Below the pieces are notes generated by a model. The model had not been told where the DNA came from. It saw only the letters and a list, made by a program, of their open reading frames with translations, and ran no database searches. From contig NZ_JBEBOY010000001.1 of the NCBI RefSeq assembly GCF_040396155.1, positions 203,418 to 267,417 of the forward strand: a stretch of 64,000 nt of DNA, in the 5' to 3' direction. The stretch is from Tissierella praeacuta_A. Its GTDB lineage: Bacteria > Bacillota > Clostridia > Tissierellales > Tissierellaceae. Shown here in pieces: positions 33,787 to 42,969 of the stretch. Positions within the stretch are counted from its first letter, which is position 1. Each line of letters opens with the position of its first letter. The translations under genes were made by a program, and so were the position numbers.

Positions 33787-33862
33787 TGGTGCACCTTCAG
33801 GGACTCGAACCCTGGGCCCACTGATTAAGAGTCAGTTGCTCTACCATCTGAGCTAAAGGTGC
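33787..33862 (-). tRNA. tRNA-Lys (anticodon CTT)
   Basis: 76-nt cloverleaf on the minus strand: acceptor GCACCTT/AAGGTGC, D-arm AGCTCAGATGGTAGAGC, anticodon stem ACTGA/TCAGT around loop CTCTTAA (anticodon CTT), T-arm with GGTTCGAGTCC, discriminator A and encoded CCA. Reads AAG codons. Confidence 0.95.
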
Positions 33863-33928
33863 ATTTGTTTTTTTCAACATCTCTTATTATACTACCTTAA
33901 TTTATATTTGTCCATAGTTTTATTTAAA

Positions 33929-33969
33929 AAAAGCTAAATAAAAGAATTTTTTTCAGTTATTTAGCTTTT
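33929..33969 (-). terminator. intrinsic terminator after DegV gene
   Basis: AAAAGCTAAATAA / TTATTTAGCTTTT arms (13 bp) with a 15-nt loop and T run on the minus strand, 7 nt beyond the stop of 33976-34845. Confidence 0.8.
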
Positions 33970-33975
33970 ACCATT

Positions 33976-34845
33976 CTATCCTTTATAATTTTCTCCCAAG
34001 AAAAATAATGCTATTGTTCCTGGGCCGGAATGAGCACCTATTGCTGCACCTATTGTATTTATAATAAATGTCTTAGCTCCAAACCTCTCTATAATTAGCT
34101 CTTTTAGTTTTAATGCTCCTTCAAGATCATCTCCATGGGTTATGCAAATTATTTGTTCCTTTAAATCAGCATCCTTTGTTCTTTTCTCCATTATATCTAA
34201 CATGGTTTTAAACACCTTATGTCTTCCTCTTACTTTTCCTAATGGAATTAGTTTTCCATCTTCAACATGAAGCACAGGTTTAATATTTAGTAGACCACCT
34301 ACGAATGCCTGCATCCTCGATACTCTTCCACCTCTAAATAAATATTCTATATCGTCAACTGTAAAGATATGCTCCATATTATCTTTATAAAATTCAATTG
34401 CCTTTAATATCTCCTCTTTTGTTTTACCTTCCTTTGCTAATTTTGCAGCTTGTAGAACAATAAGACCAAAACCACCTGAAGCTGCCTTTGTATCTACTAT
34501 GTCTAAATCAAGATTTGGATACTCATCTATTATTGATTCCTTTATAACTAATGAAGTCTGATAAGTTCCTGATAATTGTGATGAGAATCCTATATATATA
34601 ACGCTATCTCCATTCTTGGCATATTCTATAAACTTATCTTTAAATACATTCGGTGGTATTTGTGCTGTTTTATATACTTGACCATTTTTCATATCTTCAT
34701 ATACTTTTTCTGGCATTATTGTAACATTATCTAGATATTCTTTATCATCATTTATTACGACAATAGGTAAGATCTCTATATTATATTTTTCTATTATATC
34801 TTTTGATAAATCACAAGCACTATCACTTAATATTTTTATAGTCAT
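33976..34845 (-). CDS. DegV family fatty-acid-binding protein
   Basis: 289 residues. N-terminal ILSDSACDLSKDII (the TDS(T/A)xDL motif), GFSSQLSGTYQTS which binds the fatty-acid carboxylate, DIVDTKAASGGFG and YLFRGGRVS, ending with SGPGTIALFFLGE. In Firmicutes such proteins (FakB) deliver exogenous fatty acids to the kinase FakA; no fakA gene is adjacent. The ATG at 34845 sits 6 nt after GGGAGGG; an earlier ATG seven codons upstream lacks spacing. A second DegV paralogue is at 52437-53273. Confidence 0.92.
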   Translation of the reverse strand: MTIKILSDSACDLSKDIIEKYNIEILPIVVINDDKEYLDNVTIMPEKVYEDMKNGQVYKTAQIPPNVFKDKFIEYAKNGDSVIYIGFSSQLSGTYQTSLVIKESIIDEYPNLDLDIVDTKAASGGFGLIVLQAAKLAKEGKTKEEILKAIEFYKDNMEHIFTVDDIEYLFRGGRVSRMQAFVGGLLNIKPVLHVEDGKLIPLGKVRGRHKVFKTMLDIMEKRTKDADLKEQIICITHGDDLEGALKLKELIIERFGAKTFIINTIGAAIGAHSGPGTIALFFLGENYKG

Positions 34846-34979
34846 TTTATTCCCTCCCTTTCCCATTTAATATTATACAACATTATACCAATAGAATTAA
34901 CAATAAAATGAAAATAATGGCATATATTTTTTATTTTTTAAATAGATTATAATACTATTATTTTAAGGAGTTGAGCTTT

Positions 34980-35078
34980 ATGAAATTATTCTTTATTAAG
35001 AAAAAAACCTTATTTTGGATAATTGCAATATTAATTCTAATAATTATTCTATTTATGTGTATTCCTTTTTTAGTTTAG
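34980..35078 (+). CDS. 32-residue single-span membrane micro-protein
   Basis: ATG at 34980 is 9 nt after AAGGAG. The peptide has a basic start (MKLFFIKKKTLFW) and one hydrophobic helix (IIAILILIIILFMCIPFLV) to the stop at 35078. It lies 54 nt upstream of the ZIP transporter gene in the same direction, possibly co-transcribed. Too short for homology; the ribosome site and clean topology support it as real. Confidence 0.55.
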   Translation: MKLFFIKKKTLFWIIAILILIIILFMCIPFLV

Positions 35079-35132
35079 ACCTTGACTTAGGAAATATACA
35101 TTCTTATACTTAATATAAAAGGAGGTTTGTTA

Positions 35133-35909
35133 ATGAATATATTAGAAAACACTTTTATATTAGGTATACTTGCTAGTACCGTAGCTGGACTAATGACAGG
35201 CATAGGCGCAATACCTATATTCTTTACAAGAAATATCTCAGAAAAAATGTTAGATACTTTACTTGGATTTGCAGCCGGTGTAATGTTAGCTGCTACTTCT
35301 TTTTCCCTTATAATCCCTAGTTTAGAAACTTCAGGCGGCGGAATAAAAGGTGCAATGATAACTGGATTAGGCATTTTAGCAGGAGCCATTTTTCTTGATC
35401 TTACAGATAAGTATTCTCCACATGTTCATCTATTAGATAAAAGGGTGGAAGGTGATCCCAGCACATCTTTAAAAAAGATTTGGCTCTTTGTTATTGCAAT
35501 AACCTTACATAACTTTCCGGAAGGTTTAGCTGTAGGTGTTGGATTTGGCGATAATAATATAAAAAATGGTCTTTCTATTGCCCTTGGTATAGGTCTTCAG
35601 AACATGCCAGAGGGATTAGCTGTAGCCTTGGCTTTAGTTAGAGAAAAATATGATGTAAAAAAAGCTTTTCTAATTGCATTATTAACAGGCTTAGTAGAAC
35701 CTATTGGAGGAATATTGGGAATTGGTCTTGTATCTATATTTAAGCCTATACTTCCATTTATATTAGCCTTTGCCGCAGGTGCAATGCTATTTGTTATATC
35801 CGATGAGATAATTCCAGAAACCCATAATAATGGATATGAAAGAGAAGCTACTTATGGAGTAATCATTGGATTTATTGTGATGATGATACTAGATGTTACC
35901 TTAGGATAA
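35133..35909 (+). CDS. ZIP family metal transporter
   Basis: 258-residue membrane protein of eight helices. ZIP hallmarks: ALTLHNFPEGLAVGVGFGD (helix IV HNxPEG, here as TLHNFPEG) and GLQNMPEGLAVALAL (helix V), which form the binuclear metal site. A His-containing loop (YSPHVHLLDKRVEGDP) connects helices III and IV. It probably imports Zn2+ or related divalent ions, the opposite of the cadA pump. ATG at 35133 is 7 nt after GGAGG. A hairpin terminator follows. Confidence 0.93.
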   Translation: MNILENTFILGILASTVAGLMTGIGAIPIFFTRNISEKMLDTLLGFAAGVMLAATSFSLIIPSLETSGGGIKGAMITGLGILAGAIFLDLTDKYSPHVHLLDKRVEGDPSTSLKKIWLFVIAITLHNFPEGLAVGVGFGDNNIKNGLSIALGIGLQNMPEGLAVALALVREKYDVKKAFLIALLTGLVEPIGGILGIGLVSIFKPILPFILAFAAGAMLFVISDEIIPETHNNGYEREATYGVIIGFIVMMILDVTLG

Positions 35910-35921
35910 ATAGATAGAAAG

Positions 35922-35948
35922 AAACAGCAGAATTATAATCTGCTGTTT
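35922..35948. terminator. bidirectional terminator between ZIP and Spo0E-like genes
   Basis: AAACAGCAGA / TCTGCTGTTT arms with a 7-nt loop, T run on the plus strand. Lies between convergent genes. Confidence 0.85.
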
Positions 35949-35956
35949 TTTATATT

Positions 35957-36100
35957 CTATGCATACAATGAATAATATTCATTTATCAGTAAATCTAATT
36001 CTTTACTAAAGTTTAAAACCTTATCTTTATCCAGTTCACTTGATAACATTATATTGAGCTCTTCCCTTTTTTTCTGTATCTCCTTATTTACATTTTCCAT
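35957..36100 (-). CDS. Spo0E-like aspartyl-phosphate phosphatase
   Basis: 47 residues from the ATG at 36100: two helices with the family signature FSKELDLLINEYY (SxxLDxLI) near the C-terminus. Family members dephosphorylate Spo0A~P and delay sporulation. GAGGAG lies 10 nt upstream of this ATG; an in-frame ATG at 36118 (after AAAGGG) would add six residues. Single gene. Its presence supports a spore-forming host. Confidence 0.85.
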   Translation of the reverse strand: MENVNKEIQKKREELNIMLSSELDKDKVLNFSKELDLLINEYYSLYA

Positions 36101-36414
36101 GTACCATTTTCTCCTCATATTTTTTCCCTTTACCCTTTCTTTTGATTCTATTATATTTATTAAGTATATAGTATCCATATCTTCTTAAATACCACATTAT
36201 CTAAAGCATATTAACTCTGATTAAAAAATTTATTATACTACGTTTAATTGTTTCATTTATAAACTTAATCTACTTTTTTGCCCAACAAATATTATAACAT
36301 TTACTGATATTAAGTAAAGCGAAAACTTTTTTAATTTTTCTACAAATTTTTCCAATATATTATTTTTTATGTTGTATAATATAAGTAATGTAAAATAAAC
36401 AAGGGGGTAATTTA

Positions 36415-37638
36415 ATGAGTAATTTAATTAATAGGTTTCTGAAATATGTTAAATATGAAACTACTTCACAAGGTAGTTCTAGTTCAGTACCCAGCACATC
36501 TACTCAATTAGAATTTGCCAAAATCTTAGGTAAAGAATTAGAGGAAATGAGACTGTCTGATGTATCTGTAGATAAAAATGGATACGTAATGGCTACTTTG
36601 CCTTCAAATATTGAAAAGAAGGTTCCAACTATAGGATTCATCGCTCATATGGATACTACTGAAGATATGTCCGGCAAAAATATAAATCCTAAAATTATAT
36701 CCAACTATGATGGTAATGATATAGTACTAAATGCCGAAAAAAATATTATTATGTCGATAAAAGATTTCCCCGATTTGAAAGATTATGTCGGATATGATTT
36801 AATCACTACAGACGGTACAACTTTGTTAGGAGCTGACGATAAAGCAGGAATGGCCGAAATAATAACAGCTATAGAATATTTAATTGAAAATCCTCATATT
36901 CCTCATGGTACTGTAAAAATTGGTTTTACTCCCGATGAAGAAATTGGCCGCGGAGCAGATCATTTTGATGTAGAAAAATTCAATGCTGACTTTGCTTATA
37001 CTGTAGATGGTGGTCAAGTAGGTGAATTAGAATATGAAAACTTTAATGCAGCAACAGCTAATATTTATATCCAAGGCAGAAATGTTCATCCAGGTACAGC
37101 TAAGAATAAAATGCTTAACTCTATAATAATAGCTACTGAACTTAATTCAATGCTTCCTGTAAATGAAAGGCCTGAATATACTGAAGGATATGAAGGATTC
37201 TATCATATAAAAGATTTCCATGGATCTGTTGAAAAAACTGAGATTTCATATATAATTAGAGATCATTCTATGGAAAAATTCCAACAAAAAAAGGAAGCAT
37301 TAACAAAAGTTATAGAATTCTTAAACTATAAATATGGTAATATTATTACTTTAGAAATAATCGATTCATACTATAATATGAAAGAAAAAATAGAACCTGT
37401 CATGCATATAGTTGATATTGCTAAGAAAGCTATGGAGGACTTAAATATTAAGCCTCTAATCAAACCTATTAGAGGCGGTACCGATGGTTCTAGACTTTCC
37501 TATATGGGATTACCTTGCCCAAATCTTTTCACTGGCGGACATAATTTCCACGGAAAATTTGAGTATATTCCAACATTTGCTATGGAAAAATCAATGGAAA
37601 CCATATTAAAAATAATAGAATTAGTACAAGAGATGTAA
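36415..37638 (+). CDS. pepT: peptidase T (tripeptide aminopeptidase)
   Basis: Cytosolic zinc-dependent exopeptidase that releases the N-terminal residue of tripeptides; 407 residues, standard length. Motifs of the M20B family: GFIAHMDTTEDMSG (first zinc His and Asp), LLGADDKAGMAEI (bridging Asp), TPDEEIGRGAD (catalytic Glu and zinc Glu), FAYTVDGGQ and RGGTDGSRLSYMGLPCPNLFTGGHNFHGK. ATG 7 nt after AAGGGGG. A terminator begins at its stop codon. Confidence 0.96.
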   Translation: MSNLINRFLKYVKYETTSQGSSSSVPSTSTQLEFAKILGKELEEMRLSDVSVDKNGYVMATLPSNIEKKVPTIGFIAHMDTTEDMSGKNINPKIISNYDGNDIVLNAEKNIIMSIKDFPDLKDYVGYDLITTDGTTLLGADDKAGMAEIITAIEYLIENPHIPHGTVKIGFTPDEEIGRGADHFDVEKFNADFAYTVDGGQVGELEYENFNAATANIYIQGRNVHPGTAKNKMLNSIIIATELNSMLPVNERPEYTEGYEGFYHIKDFHGSVEKTEISYIIRDHSMEKFQQKKEALTKVIEFLNYKYGNIITLEIIDSYYNMKEKIEPVMHIVDIAKKAMEDLNIKPLIKPIRGGTDGSRLSYMGLPCPNLFTGGHNFHGKFEYIPTFAMEKSMETILKIIELVQEM

Positions 37639-37683
37639 AAAAAGATTCTTCACTGGTTATTTAACCAATGAAGAATCTTTTTT
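37637..37683. terminator. bidirectional terminator after pepT
   Basis: AAAAAAGATTCTTCA..TGGTTA / TAACCA..TGAAGAATCTTTTTT stem with a single mismatched pair, oligo-T on both sides. Serves pepT and the convergent aminotransferase gene. Confidence 0.85.
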
Positions 37684-37699
37684 ATTAATATTAAACTGT

Positions 37700-38542
37700 T
37701 TATTTCCATTCATCCTTATGCATTAAAATATAATTTTCCATCTTCTTTACATATGCATTATTTATTTCCTTTATTATTTCATTATTTATAGAGTCCAGTT
37801 TTATGTCATCAATTGTCGATATAGGCAATACATTGACAGAAGTTCCTGACATAAATCCTCCGTCTAATTTACCTAAATCATCTATATGTATGCTTTCCTC
37901 TATTATCTTTATATTTAATTTATTGCATACCTCAAAGATATGTTTCCTTGTGATACCTATTAATACTTCCGAAGCTTTAGCTGTATATACCTGATTTTCC
38001 TTTACAAAAAACATATTAGAACGACTTCCTTCAGGTATATAGCCTGATTTGCTCACAAGTAATGCTTCAAAAGCATTTTTTTCTTTTAATTCTCTAGCCA
38101 CATCTTCTTTAAATGATGTAAATAGTACTTTTGCATTAGGGTTATTTCTTTCATAATAAAATAATGTAGTGTGTATACCTTTTTTATAATATTCCTCAGG
38201 TGGATAAAAGCTTTCAATATTGTATGCTAAAAATACTTTACCCATTCCCTCAACTTCCGTAGATAAAAGTTTTACATTTAATTTATCTATATTGTTTTTT
38301 AAAATAAGAGTCTTTATATCATTTTTTATTTCTTTTATATCTCTATCTATGCTATATCTTATTATATTAGCAGAATCAAACATTCTCTCCAAATGATCTT
38401 CCAAGAAAAGTGGTACTCCATCTATGACTCTAATAACTTCATAAATAGGCGGTTTCTCTATATTTTTAAAAATCTCTAAATCATCTGTAGTTTTTATCTG
38501 TCCATTTATAATATAATAATCCTTAATTGCTTCTGGTCTCAT
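37700..38542 (-). CDS. class IV PLP aminotransferase
   Basis: 280-residue fold-type IV enzyme related to branched-chain aminotransferase, D-amino-acid aminotransferase and aminodeoxychorismate lyase (PabC). Visible are YEVIRVIDGVPLFLEDHLERMF (conserved R in LFxxxxHxxR), the catalytic Lys region VLFTSFKEDVAREL, AFEALLVSKSGYIPEGSRSNMFFV (E and SN cofactor contacts) and FMSGTSVNVLPI. Which of the three activities it has cannot be told without comparison. Monocistronic or first before the downstream lipoprotein. Confidence 0.88.
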   Translation of the reverse strand: MRPEAIKDYYIINGQIKTTDDLEIFKNIEKPPIYEVIRVIDGVPLFLEDHLERMFDSANIIRYSIDRDIKEIKNDIKTLILKNNIDKLNVKLLSTEVEGMGKVFLAYNIESFYPPEEYYKKGIHTTLFYYERNNPNAKVLFTSFKEDVARELKEKNAFEALLVSKSGYIPEGSRSNMFFVKENQVYTAKASEVLIGITRKHIFEVCNKLNIKIIEESIHIDDLGKLDGGFMSGTSVNVLPISTIDDIKLDSINNEIIKEINNAYVKKMENYILMHKDEWK

Positions 38543-38562
38543 ATTTATCCCCCTTATTATAT

Positions 38563-39480
38563 TTATTTGCCCAATTCTTCAAGGTTCTTTATTATTATAT
38601 CTTTTTTAATTCGAATTAGTTTTATGCTGCTCTCTCTCGATAATTTATTTATATCTTCTATAGATAGGCTAACTTTATCTAACACCTTTATTTTACTATC
38701 ATTCTTTTCAAGCTTCAACCTAATTTTACTTATATTTTCCTCATAGTTTTTTAGTAAGTCAATAGAATTAAAATTCTCCTTTTTTAAAGCATTTATATAA
38801 AATTGATAGGTAGCATATTTTAATTTATTTATTTCTCCCCAGATTTCATCCTTATATAGTCCAAACATAGGGCTAAGATTTAACATACTTTGACTTGCAT
38901 AATCATAAATCTCTATTATCTTTTTACCCTCAACTGCTTTTGTTAAAGCATTTAAACTATCTTTAAATCTACTACTCATATCAGAAGTCATACCTTTCTT
39001 CATTCCTTCTGATTCATAATTATTCCATTTATCATGTATGTCTTCTAGTTTCTTATTTATTTTCTCCCATTTATCTAGAAGTTTTTCTTCTCTATCTGGA
39101 GATTTTTTTTCTTCTTTATTTTTAGTATCCTGGGAGTTTTCTTTTTTCTGGCTTCCTTTTTTTCCATTGGCACTACTTTCATTTTCAGAGGAGTCCTTGT
39201 TTTCATTCTTTAATTCAATAACATTTTCTAATCTAGCTTTTTCTTCTTCTTTTGCTTTTTCTAACTCAACCTTTTCCACTTCAAAATCAGTTCTATCCAC
39301 TATGCTTTCCACTTCTTCAACTTCTTTTAATAATTCTTGAAGCCCACTATTAATATCTTCTAGGGATTTCGGTGCTTTATCTTTTTTCTCAAATTTAACT
39401 GTTTGATTTTTGCCTGCTCTACATCCACTTAATGTAAATATAATTATTATATATAATATATACCGCCTAATTTTTTTCAA
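38563..39480 (-). CDS. coiled-coil lipoprotein of unknown function
   Basis: 305 residues starting at TTG 39480: MKKIRRYILYIIIIFTLSGC is a short lipoprotein signal with lipobox LSGC. Mature protein begins with a Lys/Glu-rich coiled coil (LQELLKEVEEVESIV..., residues 40-85), a low-complexity KEN/SE linker (about 85-130), then a helical domain with WEKINKKLEDIHDKWNNYE. No family recognised. TTG is 8 nt after GGAGG, whereas the upstream GTG overlaps the site. The ribosome site and start are enclosed by a 14-bp hairpin (39479-39522), suggesting translational control. Confidence 0.75.
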   Translation of the reverse strand: MKKIRRYILYIIIIFTLSGCRAGKNQTVKFEKKDKAPKSLEDINSGLQELLKEVEEVESIVDRTDFEVEKVELEKAKEEEKARLENVIELKNENKDSSENESSANGKKGSQKKENSQDTKNKEEKKSPDREEKLLDKWEKINKKLEDIHDKWNNYESEGMKKGMTSDMSSRFKDSLNALTKAVEGKKIIEIYDYASQSMLNLSPMFGLYKDEIWGEINKLKYATYQFYINALKKENFNSIDLLKNYEENISKIRLKLEKNDSKIKVLDKVSLSIEDINKLSRESSIKLIRIKKDIIIKNLEELGK

Positions 39481-39522
39481 AATAATCACCTCCAGATTAT
39501 TATCTCCAGAGGTGATTATTTT
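39479..39522 (-). promoter_or_regulatory. hairpin sequestering the ribosome binding site of the lipoprotein gene
   Basis: On the minus strand the 14-nt arm AAAATAATCACCTC pairs perfectly with GAGGTGATTATTTT, which contains the Shine-Dalgarno and runs into the TTG start codon; an inner AGAT/ATCT stem extends it. The structure begins 2 nt after the cls stop codon. It could also act as a weak terminator, but the T tract is short. Confidence 0.7.
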
Positions 39523-39523
39523 A

Positions 39524-40981
39524 TTAAAGAATAGGAGACAGCAATCTAGAAAAAGACTCCTTTATCTTGACAATTTTGCTCCTGTTATTATATTCTTCAA
39601 TTGTTATTTCTCTACAATATTGTAAATCATTTAAAAACCTATCTGTTAATTTTAGATTTATGGATTCGTCATATAAAAATGCATTAACTTCAAAATTTAG
39701 TTTAAAACTTCTAATATCTAAATTTGCCGTACCAACAGAAGAAACAAAATCATCCATTAACACTACCTTTGAATGTAGAAAACCCTTTTCATAGGTATAA
39801 AATTTTACTCCTGCTTGTAAGAGCTCTCCAATATAACTCATACTTGCCCAATACACAAATGGATGGTCTGGCTTACAAGGTATCATTACTCTAACGTCCA
39901 GACCTGATAGTCCTGCAAGCTTCAATGCTTCAAATATACTATCATCAGGTATAAAATATGGAGTCTCAATATAAACTTTATCTCTTGCATTGGAAATCAT
40001 CTTTAAATATCCATCTTTTATACTAGTCCATTTTGAATCTGGGCCAGAGGACACTATTTGTATTCCTGTATTACCTGAGTTTTCTTCTTCTCCAATATAT
40101 GTTTCGCATCTGGTTATTTCCTTACCTGTAGCAAATCTCCAGTCTAAGAAAAATCTCCATTGAAGCGAACTAATAGCAGAGCCTTTTATTCTAATATGTG
40201 TATCTCTCCAGTATCCAAACTTCTTTGACAAACCAATATATTCATCCCCTACATTAAACCCACCTACAAATGCCTCTTTTCCATCTATTATACATATCTT
40301 TCTATGGTTTCTATAATTAATTCTAAGACTTATAAAAGGAACAAATGGCGGAAAAAATATTCCGATTTCTGCACCTGAAGCTTTAAGTCTATTAGCATAT
40401 TTTTTTGAAAGGTTTCTGCCACCCATACCATCAACTAAAAGCTTTACTTCAACACCTTCTTTAGCTTTCTTGCATAGTGCTTCTATTATCTTTATTCCAA
40501 GTCCATCGGATTTAAAAATGTAGTACTGAAGATGAATATAATCTTCTGCTCTTTCTATACTTTCCAATAATGCTTTAAACTTATCATTACCATCAAAAAA
40601 TATTTCAACATCGTTATCTTGGGTAAAAAATGATTCTGAGCTAATTAAATGCATCTTTATTAAGTCTTCATATTTAACATAGTTAGGGTCTTTATATCTA
40701 TATTCATCTTTATCCATTTGCTTTTCCTGAATTGTTGCCATATCACGAAAGCAGTAGTCTTCCTGTTCTTTTGTTTTAAATAATTTTTTCTTACTTAAAT
40801 CTTGCCCAATAAATAAATATAGAATAAAACCTATACCTGGTAAAAATGTTAAAACCATGAGCCATAACCATGTAGAAGTGGGATTTCTCCTTTCAAAAAA
40901 TATAAGCAATATTGCAAATAAAATATTTAACCATAGTATATTTCTAAATATCCATATATAAGATGTCAATAGGAGCTCCAT
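39524..40981 (-). CDS. cls: cardiolipin synthase
   Basis: Membrane enzyme joining two phosphatidylglycerols to cardiolipin. 485 residues: two N-terminal transmembrane helices (ILWLNILFAILLIFF; TWLWLMVLTFLPGIGFILYLFIG), then two phospholipase D HKD motifs, NHRKICIIDGKEAFVGG and FLHSKVVLMDDFVSSVGTANLD. Length and order match bacterial ClsA. ATG after AGAGGG. Upstream typA is 17 nt away on the same strand. Confidence 0.95.
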   Translation of the reverse strand: MELLLTSYIWIFRNILWLNILFAILLIFFERRNPTSTWLWLMVLTFLPGIGFILYLFIGQDLSKKKLFKTKEQEDYCFRDMATIQEKQMDKDEYRYKDPNYVKYEDLIKMHLISSESFFTQDNDVEIFFDGNDKFKALLESIERAEDYIHLQYYIFKSDGLGIKIIEALCKKAKEGVEVKLLVDGMGGRNLSKKYANRLKASGAEIGIFFPPFVPFISLRINYRNHRKICIIDGKEAFVGGFNVGDEYIGLSKKFGYWRDTHIRIKGSAISSLQWRFFLDWRFATGKEITRCETYIGEEENSGNTGIQIVSSGPDSKWTSIKDGYLKMISNARDKVYIETPYFIPDDSIFEALKLAGLSGLDVRVMIPCKPDHPFVYWASMSYIGELLQAGVKFYTYEKGFLHSKVVLMDDFVSSVGTANLDIRSFKLNFEVNAFLYDESINLKLTDRFLNDLQYCREITIEEYNNRSKIVKIKESFSRLLSPIL

Positions 40982-40998
40982 AATATCCCTCTAAATTC

Positions 40999-42825
40999 TT
41001 AATTATTTTTCTTTGACTTATATCTCTTAGTACTATCAAGTATTTTCTTTCTTATCCTAAAGCTAAGTGGTGTTACTTCTATTAATTCATCTTCTTCAAT
41101 AAATTCCAAAGCTTCCTCCAATGACATTTCCTTAGGTGGAGAAAGTCTTAAAGCCTCATCTGATCCAGAAGCTCTAACATTAGATTGTTGTTTTTTTCTA
41201 CATACATTTACATCTATATCCAATCCTTTTGGATTAGCACCTACTATCATGCCAGTATATACAGGCACTCCAGGTCCTATAAATAATATTCCTCTTTCTT
41301 GGGCAGAGTGAAGTCCATATGCAGAAGATTCTCCTGTTTCAAAAGAAATAAGAGAGCCTAGCTTCCTCTTAGGAATTTCACCTTTATATATGGCATAACT
41401 ATCAAATATGGAGTTAAGTATTCCATTTCCTTTAGTATCTGTCATAAATTCCTGTCTATAACCTATAAGGCCTCTAGCAGGTATAATGAATTCTAATCTT
41501 GCATATCCTCCATTGGATTCAGTCATACTAACTAGTTCTCCTTTTCTCTGACCTAGCTTTTCTATAACTGCACCTACGAATTCATTAGATACATCAATAG
41601 TAACCCTCTCCATTGGTTCCATCTTTTTACCATTTTCCTCTTTAAAAAGTACTTCTGGTTTAGATACTTGAAACTCATATCCTTCTCTTCTCATATTTTC
41701 AATTAAAACAGATAAATGTAATTCTCCCCTACCAGATACTTTAAAGGAATCTGTAGATTCAGTTTCTTCAACCCTAAGACTTACATCTGTCTGTAGTTCT
41801 TTAAATAACCTATTTCTTACTTGTCTTGAAGTTATAAATTTACCTTCTTTTCCTGCAAAAGGACTGTTATTTACAGAAAATGTCATAGAAATAGTTGGCT
41901 CTGATATTTTCACAAATGGTAAAGCTTCCGGATGTTCAACATCGCATATAGTATCTCCTATATGAATATCTTCTACGCCTGTTACCGCAATAATACTTCC
42001 TACTGTAGCAGTATCTACTTCTATTCTATTTAATCCCTCAAATTCATATACCTTAGCTATCTTTACTTTTTTCTGCTTTTCTGGATCTTCTTTGTTTACT
42101 ATAATTACTTCCTGATTAGCAGATATCTTACCTCTCTCTATTTTTCCAATACCTATTCTACCAACATATTCATTATAATCTATGGTAGATATAAGTATTT
42201 GAAGTGGTCCTTCTTCATCTCCTACTGGAGCTGGTATATTATTTATTATAGTCTCAAATAATATATCCATGTCTTTTCCTTCATCTTCAAACTCTAAAGT
42301 GGCTATTCCCTTCTTTGCTGAAGCATAAACAAATGGACAGTCTAAATTATTTTCGTTAGCTCCTAATTCAATAAATAAATCTAATACTTCATCAATTACT
42401 TCGTTTGGTCTTGCTTCTGGCCTATCAATTTTATTGATACATACTATAACTGGTAGATCTAATTCAAATGCCTTTTTCAAAACAAATTTTGTCTGTGGCA
42501 TTGGTCCTTCAAATGCATCTACTACTAATATTACACCATTTACCATTTTAAGCACACGCTCTACTTCTCCCCCAAAATCAGCATGCCCTGGGGTATCTAT
42601 AATATTAATCTTAACATCTTTATAGTGTATAGCTGTGTTTTTAGCTAATATTGTAATACCTCTTTCCTTTTCTATATCATTGGAGTCCATTACTCTATCC
42701 TGCACTACTTGATTGTCTCTAAAGACTCCTGATTGCTTTAATAGGCTGTCAACTAAAGTTGTCTTTCCATGGTCTACATGGGCTATTATTGCAATATTCC
42801 TTATATTATCTCTTGTGCTCTCCAT
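40999..42825 (-). CDS. typA: ribosome-associated GTPase TypA/BipA
   Basis: Translational GTPase related to EF-G, involved in 50S assembly and stress growth. 608 residues, the usual length. G1 AHVDHGKTT, switch ERGITILAKNT, G3 DTPGHADFGG, G4 NKIDRPEA, G5 SAKKG; the C-terminal TypA-specific domain includes RGLIGYRQEF and NVRASGSDEALRLSPP. The ATG at 42825 gives the canonical start ESTRDNIRNIAIIAHVDHG; an upstream ATG at 42879 lacks a ribosome site. Confidence 0.97.
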   Translation of the reverse strand: MESTRDNIRNIAIIAHVDHGKTTLVDSLLKQSGVFRDNQVVQDRVMDSNDIEKERGITILAKNTAIHYKDVKINIIDTPGHADFGGEVERVLKMVNGVILVVDAFEGPMPQTKFVLKKAFELDLPVIVCINKIDRPEARPNEVIDEVLDLFIELGANENNLDCPFVYASAKKGIATLEFEDEGKDMDILFETIINNIPAPVGDEEGPLQILISTIDYNEYVGRIGIGKIERGKISANQEVIIVNKEDPEKQKKVKIAKVYEFEGLNRIEVDTATVGSIIAVTGVEDIHIGDTICDVEHPEALPFVKISEPTISMTFSVNNSPFAGKEGKFITSRQVRNRLFKELQTDVSLRVEETESTDSFKVSGRGELHLSVLIENMRREGYEFQVSKPEVLFKEENGKKMEPMERVTIDVSNEFVGAVIEKLGQRKGELVSMTESNGGYARLEFIIPARGLIGYRQEFMTDTKGNGILNSIFDSYAIYKGEIPKRKLGSLISFETGESSAYGLHSAQERGILFIGPGVPVYTGMIVGANPKGLDIDVNVCRKKQQSNVRASGSDEALRLSPPKEMSLEEALEFIEEDELIEVTPLSFRIRKKILDSTKRYKSKKNN

Positions 42826-42930
42826 AAAACATATCCTTTCGTATTTAAAATCATTATATATATCTTTAACAAAATTCATTTTACCATACTTTAATAATAA
42901 ATCAAAATATAATATTAGACTTTATATAAA

Positions 42931-42961
42931 AAATCAGGCCTAAATACTTAAGACCTGATTT
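42931..42961 (-). terminator. intrinsic terminator after the YcdB/SLH gene
   Basis: AAATCAGG / CCTGATTT stem with partly paired internal CTTAAG..TTTAGG and oligo-T on the minus strand, 9 nt past the stop at 42970. Confidence 0.8.
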
Positions 42962-42969
42962 CATACTGC

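Noticed and set aside
39038..39340. Ser/Phe-rich plus-strand frame of 100 codons
   Set aside because: Complement of the Lys/Glu coiled-coil lipoprotein; composition is the expected antisense image.
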